Assembly (NCBI GenBank): GCA_012728115.1
Contig: JAAYFS010000023.1
Location: forward strand, 30,049-94,048
Direction of reading: 5' to 3'
Length of the DNA: 64,000 bases
Source of the DNA: Bacillota bacterium
Lineage (GTDB): Bacteria; Bacillota; Limnochordia; Darwinibacteriales; JAAYFS01
In this document: positions 10,186 through 19,933 of the stretch, piece after piece
How the letters are laid out: each line of letters starts with the position of its first letter
Position numbering within the stretch: the first letter of the stretch is position 1
Position numbers and translations under genes: made by a program
The notes under the pieces: generated by a model
Seen by the model: the letters and a program-made list of their open reading frames with translations, nothing else
What the model was told of the DNA's origin: nothing
Databases searched by the model: none

Positions 10186-11076
10186 ATGGTTCTCAACGGA
10201 AAAAAACTAGTTATAATTTTTATCGTTCTCTCAATTCTAGCAATTGTATTGAGGATCACTTTGGTTGGAAATATGAACACAGAATTTGGAGTTAGTGGCA
10301 CTATCGGGCTAATCCATGTGAATGGTACTATTAGCGAACAACGATCAGTACTCTCATCCCGTTCCACTGGCTCATACTTAGATTTATTTAGAGCCGCTAA
10401 GAAGGACGATCAGATCAGAGCTTTGGTAATTCGGGTCAATAGTCCAGGAGGAAGTGCTGCTGCTAGTCAAGAATTATACCATCTTGTCAAGTCGATATCT
10501 GAATCGGGTATCCCTGTTGTGGTTTCAATGGGCGATATAGCTGCTTCGGGTGCCTATTATTTGGCATCTGCCGCGGATTATGTTTTCGCGAATGGCTCTA
10601 CAATGACTGGCTCCATCGGTGTTATCATGGAGTTTACTAACTACCAAGAACTATATGAAAAAATAGGTATTAATGTTGAAGTGCTTACCGCTGGCGACCT
10701 AAAAGACGCTGGTCATCCAACAAAACCGCTATCGGAATTCGAACATGAAGTATTTTCCGAATTACTTCATGATTCATGGGATCAATTTGTAAGCGACATT
10801 GCTGCGGGCAGAAATCTACCACGTGAAAAGGTTGAAGAGTTAGCCGACGGGCGTATTTTTACTGGTAGGCAGGCTTTAGAGCATGGCTTAGTTGACGAAC
10901 TTGGAGGTATTGACAACGCGATAGAAAAAGCGAAAGAACTTGCTAATATTAGAGGCAAAGCTAAAATAAAGAATTATCAACAACAATCAAACCTTAGCCT
11001 TCTCGAAATGTTGCTATTTTCAATTATCGATATCCCAAGATTAACACCAGAACAATCAATACGCTTGGTTTATTAG
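10186..11076 (+). CDS. sppA: Signal peptide peptidase SppA (S49)
   Basis: RVNSPGGSAAASQELY, MGDIAASGAYYLASAAD, TGSIGVIME motifs. Confidence 0.9.
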   Translation: MVLNGKKLVIIFIVLSILAIVLRITLVGNMNTEFGVSGTIGLIHVNGTISEQRSVLSSRSTGSYLDLFRAAKKDDQIRALVIRVNSPGGSAAASQELYHLVKSISESGIPVVVSMGDIAASGAYYLASAADYVFANGSTMTGSIGVIMEFTNYQELYEKIGINVEVLTAGDLKDAGHPTKPLSEFEHEVFSELLHDSWDQFVSDIAAGRNLPREKVEELADGRIFTGRQALEHGLVDELGGIDNAIEKAKELANIRGKAKIKNYQQQSNLSLLEMLLFSIIDIPRLTPEQSIRLVY

Positions 11077-11092
11077 CTTAGGAGGTACAAAA

Positions 11093-11665
11093 ATGTTAGA
11101 CATCGTTACTGGAATTATTCTCAAACCCGTTGAAACCTTTCGACAAATTAAGGGTAAAAAACTCTTTTGGCTGGCAACCTTGGTATTGATTGTATCCCTA
11201 TCACCGGTATGGAATATTAGTAACACAGAAGTTTGGATAGGACGTCCCACAGCGATTGTTTTATTCGAATATCTTGTCGGCTCCTTACTTGGATTTGTTA
11301 GTATGGGAATTTATGCTTTAATAGTTTTCCCAATCAGTAGGTTAATCAATGGTACGGGATCGTTTTTAGATACCTATCAAGCCCTTGGTTTCTCTGTCCT
11401 TCCATGTTTATTTACTGCTCCAGTGATGGTACTAAGATTTCTCACGGCGAGTTTAGGCTTCCTAACATCTGTTTTAGACTTAATAGAACTTGGTTTGATT
11501 TGTTGGACGATCGTGCTAGGCGTAATTGCACTCCGTGAAGTGCATCAATTAACGACTGGAAGGGCAGTTTCGGCTTATGTCTCGCCCTTCGTTGTGCTAT
11601 TTTTACTATTAGGGTTGGTAGTTTTCATAATTACCCTAGTTGCGGGGTCGCTGATCGGTATGTAA
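11093..11665 (+). CDS. YIP1-family membrane protein
   Basis: Multi-TM 190 aa protein with Yip1-like N-terminus and TYQALGFSVLPCLF. Confidence 0.6.
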   Translation: MLDIVTGIILKPVETFRQIKGKKLFWLATLVLIVSLSPVWNISNTEVWIGRPTAIVLFEYLVGSLLGFVSMGIYALIVFPISRLINGTGSFLDTYQALGFSVLPCLFTAPVMVLRFLTASLGFLTSVLDLIELGLICWTIVLGVIALREVHQLTTGRAVSAYVSPFVVLFLLLGLVVFIITLVAGSLIGM

Positions 11666-11692
11666 CCAATTTTCTTTTGAAGGAGGTCGTTT

Positions 11693-11971
11693 ATGGACAA
11701 ATCTGTGGAACAAAGAAAAAGTCTACTTAGGCGTCTTAAACGGATCGAGGGGCAGATTCGCGGAATTCATCGTATGATTGAGGAAGATAAATATTGTGTG
11801 GATATTTTAGTGCAGGTCGCGGCAGCACGTGCAGCTTTAGATAAAGTAGGGTTGGCTCTCCTTGAAGGTCACACCCGCGATTGTTTAATTGAAGCGATTA
11901 AGAAAGAGGAACATTCTGAGAAAGCTATTAATGAACTAATGGATTTACTCTTAAAGTTTGTCAAGAAATAA
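11693..11971 (+). CDS. CsoR/RcnR/FrmR-family metal-sensing repressor
   Basis: KRIEGQIRGIHRMIEEDKYCVDILVQ...LEGHTRDCL; C-H-C ligand pattern. Confidence 0.88.
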   Translation: MDKSVEQRKSLLRRLKRIEGQIRGIHRMIEEDKYCVDILVQVAAARAALDKVGLALLEGHTRDCLIEAIKKEEHSEKAINELMDLLLKFVKK

Positions 11972-11975
11972 ATCA

Positions 11976-12003
11976 AGACCAGGAAGAACCATCCTGGTCT
12001 TTT
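11976..12003. terminator. Bidirectional intrinsic terminator between convergent genes
   Basis: AGACCAGGA-agaacca-TCCTGGTCTTTT, 9-bp perfect stem plus T-run. Confidence 0.85.
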
Positions 12004-12900
12004 CTATTGAAGGTAATCTAATGGATTAACTGTCTCGCCGTATATTTTTATCCGAAAATCTAGATGTGGACCAGTTGCAAGTCCCGTACTACCTACCTCC
12101 GCGATTATTTCTCCAACGGCAACATAATCCTCCGCTTTGACTAGTAGGCGTGAATTATGGCCATACCAAGTTGAATATCCATCACCATGATCGATAACAA
12201 TACCTTGACCGTAAGAACCCATCCATCCAGCCGTAACAACTCTTCCTGATGCAGCTGCTCTTACAGCGGTACCTTTGGGAACTGCGATATCGATCCCACC
12301 GTGGAAATCTCTTTCCTTCGTAATCGGATGAGTCCTCCAACCATATGGTGAGCTGATCCTGCCAACCACTGGCCAACGAAACTGTATTTTGCTTCTTTGA
12401 TTCGATGTTGGTTGAGCCATAACTGATTGCACAGCATTGCTAGACATTCGTCCAGGAATCACCAAAGGCTGACCAGAATGGATGATGGAAGATTCCAAAC
12501 GATTCAGGGTTATAATCGCGTTGATACTTGTTTGAAAATTCCTGGCGATAATTGATAAATTATCCCCTGGCTTAACGATGTAGATCGACGAGTTTTCTTT
12601 TAAATCGTTGATAACTTTTAGGGTTTGACTACCCACAATACCATCAACAACTATCCCAAAGCATTCTTGAATTTGACGAACTATTGCTTCCGTTTGGGGA
12701 CCAAAAAAACCGTCGACTTGGACTGTAAAACCTATATCGAGAAAAATCTTTTGAAGTTGCGCAACATCTTCTCCAGCTACCCCATTGGATAATAGCCTTC
12801 GACCGAGATTTCCCGATGCGAGAATGGTACCAGTTGTAACGATTAATAAGCATACTAGTACGCACAAAGAAGCTAGTTTACACTTAGTTCTTAAACACAT
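12004..12900 (-). CDS. Secreted peptidoglycan-binding_1 + LysM + M23-type peptidase
   Basis: PG_binding_1 repeat (VDGFFGPQTEAIV), LysM (YIVKPGDNLSIIARNF), M23 (HGGIDIAVPKGT...TWYGHNSRL...TGPHLDFRI). Confidence 0.88.
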   Translation of the reverse strand: MCLRTKCKLASLCVLVCLLIVTTGTILASGNLGRRLLSNGVAGEDVAQLQKIFLDIGFTVQVDGFFGPQTEAIVRQIQECFGIVVDGIVGSQTLKVINDLKENSSIYIVKPGDNLSIIARNFQTSINAIITLNRLESSIIHSGQPLVIPGRMSSNAVQSVMAQPTSNQRSKIQFRWPVVGRISSPYGWRTHPITKERDFHGGIDIAVPKGTAVRAAASGRVVTAGWMGSYGQGIVIDHGDGYSTWYGHNSRLLVKAEDYVAVGEIIAEVGSTGLATGPHLDFRIKIYGETVNPLDYLQ

Positions 12901-13000
12901 GGCCTACCTCCGTTGATTGTTCCAAGCTTTGCCACCTTTATGAGTATGAGCTTTTGGGACAATTTCTATTCTAAAACGGAGGTATTAGCACAATAAATTA

Positions 13001-13912
13001 CTATTTCTGATCTTGAATATAATTATAAGCAGATATTGCAGCGATCGCTCCATCACTAGCAGCTGTAATTATTTGCCTCAATGGAGTATCGCGCATATCA
13101 CCTGCGCCAAAAACACCAGGAATCGTTGTTCTCATCCTGTTGTCAGTAATCAAATAACCCCATTCATTTAATAAATTGGTTTCTTTCAAATATGTAGTAT
13201 TTGGGATAAAACCAATGTAAATAAAGACACCTTGAACTGGGAGTTCTGTTATCTCGTTCGTCTCCCTATTGCGGATTTTCACACCAGTGACCACTTTGTC
13301 CCCAAGAATTTCCACAACCTCGCTATTCCAAATAAACTCGATCTTTTCGTTTTTAAAAGCTCTTTCTTGAAGAATTGGCTGAGCATTTAAGGTATCTCGG
13401 CGATGAACGATTTTGACTGTTTTAGCGAATTGAGTTAAATAAACGCTTTCTTCTACAGCTGAATCCCCGCCACCAACAACCACTATGTCCCTATTGCGAT
13501 AGAATGCTCCATCACATGTAGCACAATATGATACTCCCATTCCCGCAAATTCTTTTTCACCAGGAACGTCTAGGTACCTCGGATGTGCACCTGTAGCTAA
13601 AATTACTGTTTTGCCTGTGTATTCAGTGTCGCCAACATATACTTTCTTAAGCTCGCCTTCCAATTCGACCTTGGTAACATTGCCTACAACAAACTCTGCT
13701 CCAACCTCTAATACTTGCTGATGCATCTTATCTGATAGCTCAGCTCCACTGATTGATTTGATACCAGGATAGTTTTCAATACCAAGAGTATTTTGCATTT
13801 GACCACCTGGCATCCCTTTTTCAATAATTAATACTTTTAAATTGGATCGTGCAGCATAAATACCCGCGGTTAAACCCGCTGGGCCTCCTCCGAGAATAAG
13901 AACATCATACAT
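13001..13912 (-). CDS. trxB: Thioredoxin-disulfide reductase
   Basis: GGGPAGLTAGIYAAR, CATCDGAFYRN active site, GVFGAGDMRD. Confidence 0.95.
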   Translation of the reverse strand: MYDVLILGGGPAGLTAGIYAARSNLKVLIIEKGMPGGQMQNTLGIENYPGIKSISGAELSDKMHQQVLEVGAEFVVGNVTKVELEGELKKVYVGDTEYTGKTVILATGAHPRYLDVPGEKEFAGMGVSYCATCDGAFYRNRDIVVVGGGDSAVEESVYLTQFAKTVKIVHRRDTLNAQPILQERAFKNEKIEFIWNSEVVEILGDKVVTGVKIRNRETNEITELPVQGVFIYIGFIPNTTYLKETNLLNEWGYLITDNRMRTTIPGVFGAGDMRDTPLRQIITAASDGAIAAISAYNYIQDQK

Positions 13913-13930
13913 TTGTTTTCCTCCCCTCTC

Positions 13931-15205
13931 CTAATCGTCATCGCTACAAAATGCTTCTAAATGTGCGGGAAGCTCACCTAAAAAGTTCGGATATTTCACC
14001 ACTTTTCCTTCCCAGGTTCTAATCATTACATAATCCTCACCCCACCCAATTAAATATTGCGGAAGAATTGGGGTTTTCCCAAGTCCACCTGGAGCGTTAA
14101 TAATATATGTCGGGATTGCCATTCCAGAGGTGTATCCTCTGAGGCCCTCCATGATTTCTAAACCTGTTTCGACACGCGGATGAAAATGCAATGTTCCTTT
14201 GATGACTTTTGCATGGAAAACATAGTATGGACGTACACGAATCTTTAATAGTTCATGATTGAGTTTTTTCATCACATGTACACATGAGTTTATTCCATTT
14301 AACAAAACAGCTTGATTGCCCAACGGAACACCCGCTCGGCTCAAACGATCACATGCCTCAGCTGCTTCGGGAGTAACTTCCAACGGGTGATTAAAATGAG
14401 TGTTGACGTAAACTGGATGATATTTGCTAAGAATTTCACAAAGATTGGGAGTTATCCGCTGTGGCAGAGTTACTAAAGTTCTACTTCCGAATCTAACCAT
14501 TTCTACATGATCGATAGCAGTTAATTTTTCTAAAAGCCATTCGATCAATTCATCCTCTAGCATAAAGGCATCTCCTCCAGTGATTAAGACGTCCCTAATC
14601 TCTGGATTCTCTTTTATATATTTGATCGCTTCCTGTAAACGTTCCTCCGTTGTATGCCTATCTATTTCCCCGATCTGTCTACGCCGTTGGCAATGACGGC
14701 AATACATTGCACATTGATTAGTGACCTTTACGATCAAGCGATCGGGATACCGACGCGTAATCGCTGGCACTGGAGAAGTTTCTGTTTCCGCCATTGGATC
14801 TAACTCTCCTTCTTCGGAATACTCAAAAGCGGAAGGAACAGCCAACCATCTAACAGGGCATGAGCGATCATGAGGATGCATTAAAGAAGCATAGTATGGG
14901 GAAATTGCCCAGCGGTATCTTTTCTGAATATCTAGGATAATGTCGTATTCGTCCTCTGACAGTTCGATGATTTTTGCTAGTGTTTCTACATCAGTAATTC
15001 GCTTGCTCATTTGCCACTTCCAGTCATTCCAGTCATCTTGAGTGCCACCCAGGAGGTTTAAGATCTTCTGTTTTTGAGCTTCGATTCGATCTCTTACCTT
15101 GAAACCAGTCTCAATATCCTTTTGTACCTGTAGATAATCTGAGATCCGACTCTTCAGTTCTTGAGCCCGCTCTAATGAGATTTCTCTAGCGTTTCGTTTA
15201 TTCAC
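13931..15205 (-). CDS. eam: KamA-family radical SAM aminomutase, probable glutamate 2,3-aminomutase
   Basis: CAMYCRHC radical SAM motif; KamA family architecture; substrate-site positions are Lys333 and Asn370 (see findings). Confidence 0.8.
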   Translation of the reverse strand: MNKRNAREISLERAQELKSRISDYLQVQKDIETGFKVRDRIEAQKQKILNLLGGTQDDWNDWKWQMSKRITDVETLAKIIELSEDEYDIILDIQKRYRWAISPYYASLMHPHDRSCPVRWLAVPSAFEYSEEGELDPMAETETSPVPAITRRYPDRLIVKVTNQCAMYCRHCQRRRQIGEIDRHTTEERLQEAIKYIKENPEIRDVLITGGDAFMLEDELIEWLLEKLTAIDHVEMVRFGSRTLVTLPQRITPNLCEILSKYHPVYVNTHFNHPLEVTPEAAEACDRLSRAGVPLGNQAVLLNGINSCVHVMKKLNHELLKIRVRPYYVFHAKVIKGTLHFHPRVETGLEIMEGLRGYTSGMAIPTYIINAPGGLGKTPILPQYLIGWGEDYVMIRTWEGKVVKYPNFLGELPAHLEAFCSDDD

Positions 15206-15235
15206 TTATAATCATCCCCCCCATCACTTTTAGAA

Positions 15236-15273
15236 AAAGGCTAATTAACACAGTTAGTTAGCCTTTGACAGTA
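15236..15273 (-). terminator. Intrinsic terminator after apbE (end of rnf-apbE operon)
   Basis: Minus strand AAAGGCTAACTAA...TTAATTAGCCTTTTTC hairpin. Confidence 0.7.
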
Positions 15274-15284
15274 TCAATCCCCTT

Positions 15285-16307
15285 TTATAGATAATATACT
15301 GAATCAATTAACCCAGAAGAAATCCAGACTTGACCGTTTGTATCCACAATAACGGCTTCGATTTCTTTAAGTGATTCTACCAGCTCCTTACCTTTATCCA
15401 AACCAAGTACAAAGATGGCTGTCGAATAAAGGTCAGCTTCTGTTGCAGAGGGTGCAACAACAGTTACACTTGTTAGCCCTTTTGCGGGATAGCCCGTACG
15501 TGGATCAATAATATGATGATACCTCACATTATCTTCGATAAAGAATCTCTGATAATCACCAGATGTCACTATTGCGCTATCTTTCATTGGGATTACTAAC
15601 AGGATTTCTGTCGTGTTGATCGGATCTTGCACTCCAACTCGCCATAACGATCCATCCACTTTGGGACCAATGGTTACAATATCGCCACCTGCATTGACCA
15701 TGCCATGCTTAATCCCATTCGTTTTTAAAACCCCCGTAGCACGATCCACAGCATATCCTTTGGCGACTCCCCCCAGATCTATTACAAAACCTTCTGGAAT
15801 AAAGACCTCATTAGTTTTCTTGTTGATCTGAATCTTATTATAGTCAATTTTTAGAAGTGCTTGCTCTAATTCTTCTTCGCTAGGAACGCGATAATCTCCT
15901 GTTCCAAAACCCCAGAGTGTAACCAAGCTTCCTATCGTTACATCAAAGGCACCGTTAGTTATTCCGCTAATTTTTAGGCCTATTTCAATTACTTCAATAA
16001 CCTCTGGCGAAACTCCTACCCATTTTCCAGCATTTACATTAATTTTATAAACATCACTGGCGGGAAGAAAACGGGAGAACAATTCCTCAACACGCTTAAT
16101 TTCATTAAAAGCCTGCTCAACTATCTCTGAGGAGTTTGCTCCAGTAGCACTAATGGTTACAAAAGTATCCATATAAAAACGCGTTTCGCTGGTAGTAGTA
16201 GATTTCGCACTAACGTAGTATTCATAGCCAAAATATCCACCAACACATACTACCAAAGCGGCTATTAGTACCATAATTAAATACTTTGGGCGCCTAAAAC
16301 TAGACAT
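15285..16307 (-). CDS. apbE: FAD:protein FMN transferase ApbE
   Basis: MDTFVTISATG, DLGGVAKGYAVDRA, NAGGDIVTIG, HHIIDPRTGYPA. Confidence 0.92.
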   Translation of the reverse strand: MSSFRRPKYLIMVLIAALVVCVGGYFGYEYYVSAKSTTTSETRFYMDTFVTISATGANSSEIVEQAFNEIKRVEELFSRFLPASDVYKINVNAGKWVGVSPEVIEVIEIGLKISGITNGAFDVTIGSLVTLWGFGTGDYRVPSEEELEQALLKIDYNKIQINKKTNEVFIPEGFVIDLGGVAKGYAVDRATGVLKTNGIKHGMVNAGGDIVTIGPKVDGSLWRVGVQDPINTTEILLVIPMKDSAIVTSGDYQRFFIEDNVRYHHIIDPRTGYPAKGLTSVTVVAPSATEADLYSTAIFVLGLDKGKELVESLKEIEAVIVDTNGQVWISSGLIDSVYYL

Positions 16308-16330
16308 AAGCTTTCCTCCTCAATTAGATC

Positions 16331-17167
16331 TTAGGCCTTTATCGCAACCTTTGGCTTAATAATGGGTTTACCCTCTTGTTCCTCAATGGTGTTTGTTGGA
16401 CAAACCTTAACGCATTTGCGACACACTATACACTTATCATAGTTTATCTCTGCCAAATTGTTTTCCACAGTAATAGCGCCTGTTGGGCATTCCTTCTCGC
16501 AGCGTCGGCAAGCAATACAACCTACTTGACATACCGAGCGAACTTCTTTTCCTTTCGCTAATGAACGACAACGAATATGAACTCCATATTCTTCTCCAGC
16601 TAAGATAATAATATCACGCGGACAAGCTTCAACGCATTTGTTGCAACCTGTACATTTATCCTCAAATACTACTGGTAAACCATTTTCATTCATTTCCATT
16701 GCACCAAACGGACAAGCGGCTACACAAGTACCAAAACCTAGACAGCCGTAGGTACAACCTTTATCGCCACCTTGGGTAACATTTGCAATTCGGCAATCCT
16801 TTGGTCCATTGTATTCGGCCCGTTGGGTCGCTTCGGCATGGCCGCCCTTACATAAAACTTGGGCCACTTTGCGGCTCGGTACTTCTCCAGTTTCGACACC
16901 AAGAATTTCAGCAATCTTTTTGGCAACCGCAGCTCCGCCGACGGGACAACCGTTAGGTTGTGCTTGCCCACCAGCAACAGATTCAGCAAAGTTGCGGCAA
17001 CCAGCAAAACCGCAGGCACCACAATTAGCGCCTGGTAGCGCTTCATTAATCTGATCAACCCTTGGATCACCTTCAACCGCTAACTTCTTAGCAGCAACGG
17101 CCAAACCTACCGAAAAAACAAATCCTAAAGCCCCCAAACTTATTAACGAGATAATAGTACCATTCAA
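16331..17167 (-). CDS. rnfB: Electron transport complex subunit RnfB
   Basis: ALPGANCGACGFAGC motif plus multiple 4Fe-4S motifs. Confidence 0.95.
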   Translation of the reverse strand: MNGTIISLISLGALGFVFSVGLAVAAKKLAVEGDPRVDQINEALPGANCGACGFAGCRNFAESVAGGQAQPNGCPVGGAAVAKKIAEILGVETGEVPSRKVAQVLCKGGHAEATQRAEYNGPKDCRIANVTQGGDKGCTYGCLGFGTCVAACPFGAMEMNENGLPVVFEDKCTGCNKCVEACPRDIIILAGEEYGVHIRCRSLAKGKEVRSVCQVGCIACRRCEKECPTGAITVENNLAEINYDKCIVCRKCVKVCPTNTIEEQEGKPIIKPKVAIKA

Positions 17168-17187
17168 CGAAAACCCTCACCTTCCAT

Positions 17188-17760
17188 CTAAACTAAACCC
17201 TCAAAACCTTTGAAAGCTAATGCAAGAATTCCTGCTATGATAAAAGCAATAGCAGCACCTCTTAGTGGTTTGGGAATATCTGCAAATTCCAACTCTTCTC
17301 TGATAGCTGCCAAAATAATTAAGGCAAGGGAAAAACCAACTCCAGCTCCAATTGCAAAAATAATCGACTCACCTAGATTGTATGATCCTTGAGCCAAAAG
17401 TACCGCCATACCTAAAATAGCACAGTTTGTCGTAATTAATGGCAAATAGATACCTAAGGCACGATAAAGAGCAGGACTTGCCTTGTGTAAAAACATCTCA
17501 ACTAGTTGTACCAATGACGCGATCGTTAAAATGAACGCAACCGTTTGCAAATACTCTATTCCAAAAGGTGCAAGAATAAAATGTTGGATTAACCAAGTGA
17601 CAGTTGAAGCAACAACCATTACGAAAGTCGTTGCTAGTCCCATCCCTATCGACGTTTCAAATTTGGTGGAGACACCAATGAATGGGCAGATGCCCAAAAA
17701 TCTGACCAACACAAAGTTATTAACAAATGCCGCACCTAGAAAAATCAGAAATAGTTCCAT
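17188..17760 (-). CDS. rnfA: RnfA
   Basis: NNFVLVRFLGICPFIGVS...LITTNCAILG. Confidence 0.95.
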   Translation of the reverse strand: MELFLIFLGAAFVNNFVLVRFLGICPFIGVSTKFETSIGMGLATTFVMVVASTVTWLIQHFILAPFGIEYLQTVAFILTIASLVQLVEMFLHKASPALYRALGIYLPLITTNCAILGMAVLLAQGSYNLGESIIFAIGAGVGFSLALIILAAIREELEFADIPKPLRGAAIAFIIAGILALAFKGFEGLV

Positions 17761-17771
17761 TGCTCCACCTC

Positions 17772-18413
17772 CTATTCAGCCTTACTCGATTTGGATTTAA
17801 ATTTGTTTATCATAATCGGTATTAAGTTCATTAACCCAAGCAAGAGACCAAGAGTTATAAATGCGCCAGGCGCTTGGCCCATTATCTTCCAAGGTGTAAA
17901 TCCATCTCCTAAAACAGAATAACCTAGCAACTTTCCTTCTCCGAGTAGCTCCCGAATAGAGCTAAGAAGAACTAATGCCCAAGTGAAACCTAATCCCATA
18001 CCTAGAGCATCAAAACCAGACCAAATAACTGGCATCTTGGAAGCATATGCTTCAGCTCTACCGAGTACGATACAGTTCACTGCAATCAATGGAATGAACA
18101 CTCCTAAAACCGAATGAATATCGGGCATAAACGCTTTCATCACTAATTCAACAATTGTAACAAAGGTTGAAATAAGAACGATATAAGCGGGAATACGAAC
18201 TCCAGATGGGATAACCTTTTTTAGTAAGCTGATTATCAAACTCGAACATACTAAAACAAAAGTAGTTGCCACTCCCATAGAGACTCCATTCACAACACTT
18301 GTTGTAACACCCAGCACTGGACAAAGACCGATAAGCAACCGAAAAGTCGGATTCTCTGCCCAAAGTCCCTTAGTGAAATCCTTAAACATTCTCACTTTAC
18401 CGCCCTCCTTCAT
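17772..18413 (-). CDS. rnfE: RnfE
   Basis: ENPTFRLLIGLCPVLGVTTS...LIAVNCIVLGRAEAYAS. Confidence 0.95.
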   Translation of the reverse strand: MKEGGKVRMFKDFTKGLWAENPTFRLLIGLCPVLGVTTSVVNGVSMGVATTFVLVCSSLIISLLKKVIPSGVRIPAYIVLISTFVTIVELVMKAFMPDIHSVLGVFIPLIAVNCIVLGRAEAYASKMPVIWSGFDALGMGLGFTWALVLLSSIRELLGEGKLLGYSVLGDGFTPWKIMGQAPGAFITLGLLLGLMNLIPIMINKFKSKSSKAE

Positions 18414-18993
18414 AAGCAGGAACAGCTATTTCAAGCCCTAATCGTACTGCATCTGTAACTGCTTTTGCTGAAACCGTAGCACCAGTTAAATTATCGATAT
18501 CTCTATTAAGTGTTATCGGATCATTAGTTGTCAACCCGATAAACTGATCACGAAACTCCGCTCCTTCAATTCTTGAACCTATTCCTGGGGTTTCTCCATG
18601 TTCCAGTATCGTTATCGAACTAATTTTCATTTCAGGTACATGTACCCCAACTAAAACCTTCAAAACACCGCCATAACCACTTTCCTCAGTCACAAATGCA
18701 AAACCAACTGGCTCTTCACTCTCATCGAGCGATTCAATAATCATACTGACGCGTTCTTTGTTTTTCTGATCTGCACCAGGCGAAGGGTGATCAGAACTTG
18801 GTGATTGTGCAGGCAATTCGACACTTCGTACAGATTTTGTTCCAGGAAGAACCTCTAGAACAGATTCCTGCAAACGACGAGCTAAGTTATCTTGAATGAT
18901 TGGTTGGGTCCAACTATTTGTTAGGCTTAACACCAATCCCGAAACCATTCCAATTACGGTTAGGACGATAATCATTCTAAGCGTTTCACGCAT
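18397..18993 (-). CDS. rnfG: RnfG (FMN-binding)
   Basis: FMN attachment motif NLTGATVSAKAV, HGETPGIGSRI. Confidence 0.93.
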   Translation of the reverse strand: MRETLRMIIVLTVIGMVSGLVLSLTNSWTQPIIQDNLARRLQESVLEVLPGTKSVRSVELPAQSPSSDHPSPGADQKNKERVSMIIESLDESEEPVGFAFVTEESGYGGVLKVLVGVHVPEMKISSITILEHGETPGIGSRIEGAEFRDQFIGLTTNDPITLNRDIDNLTGATVSAKAVTDAVRLGLEIAVPAYEGGR

Positions 18994-19921
18994 TCCCCTT
19001 CACCCCCTGACCATAAATCCGCGGTCTAGTAAATCTATTAATCAACGGTGTTAACATATTCATCAACAAGATCGAATACATTACGCCTTCGGGAGCCTTC
19101 GCCCACAACCGGATGATAACAAGGATTAATCCAGCCCCAATTCCAAATATCCAGCGACCCTTTGGTGTTACTGGGCTTGTTACCATATCTGTAGCCATAA
19201 AAATGGCTCCGAATAATAAACTACCAGCTAAGAGATGATAAACAGGGTCATGACCAAGTACTAAAGTTAATACAAATACAGTACCAAGATATCCCGCGCA
19301 GATGCGGTAATCCAGCACTCCCCTGTACAGCAAATAAACCCCTCCGAGTAAAATCGCAAGCGCAGATGTTTCACCCAATGAACCAGCAATATTTCCGAAG
19401 AAAAGCTCTGCGTAAGGAACTACACCAGAGCCAAGCTGAAGAGGGGTAGCTACTGTTACAGCGTCAAAAGGTGATACCCAAGTAGCCATTAAATTGGCAA
19501 AGGAAACACTTAAAAATGCCCTGCCAACTAATGCAGGATTGAAAGGATTGTACCCTAGTCCACCAAAAATCTGCTTACCAATAACGATAGCTACAATAGC
19601 GCCTAAAACAACCGCAAAACTAGGAATTTGTGGTGGTAGAGTAAATGCTAGCAATATACCAGTAACTAAAGCACTTCCATCATAAATAGTTACTGGTTTT
19701 TTACGTAGCGATTGACAAGCCGCTTCGGCAGCGACTGCTGTCACAGAACTTATAACAAGAATTCTTAATGCATCAAGTCCAAAAAAATAAATCGATGCAA
19801 AAATTACTGGAAAGAGTGCTAAGACAACTGAAAACATTATTTTCGGAGTAGTATCCCCATCACGTACATGAGGTGAAGGTGATACTACTAATAACCGCTT
19901 GTTTGCATTATTTTCCATCAA
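18986..19921 (-). CDS. rnfD: RnfD
   Basis: NqrB/RnfD family; GYNPFNPALVGRAFL, FDAVTVATPL flavinylation region, ATDMVTSPVTPKGR. Confidence 0.93.
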   Translation of the reverse strand: MMENNANKRLLVVSPSPHVRDGDTTPKIMFSVVLALFPVIFASIYFFGLDALRILVISSVTAVAAEAACQSLRKKPVTIYDGSALVTGILLAFTLPPQIPSFAVVLGAIVAIVIGKQIFGGLGYNPFNPALVGRAFLSVSFANLMATWVSPFDAVTVATPLQLGSGVVPYAELFFGNIAGSLGETSALAILLGGVYLLYRGVLDYRICAGYLGTVFVLTLVLGHDPVYHLLAGSLLFGAIFMATDMVTSPVTPKGRWIFGIGAGLILVIIRLWAKAPEGVMYSILLMNMLTPLINRFTRPRIYGQGVKGNA

Positions 19922-19933
19922 AACCCCTCCTTG

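Noticed and set aside
16738-17076. Minus-strand 112-aa ORF within rnfB
   Set aside because: Alternative frame of the well-supported rnfB gene; sequence is a frame-shifted reading of Cys/Ala-rich codons.
18986-19921. RnfD flavinylation motif appears as DAVTVATPL rather than SGAT
   Set aside because: The xxATPL form with the conserved Thr is normal for RnfD proteins; not anomalous.
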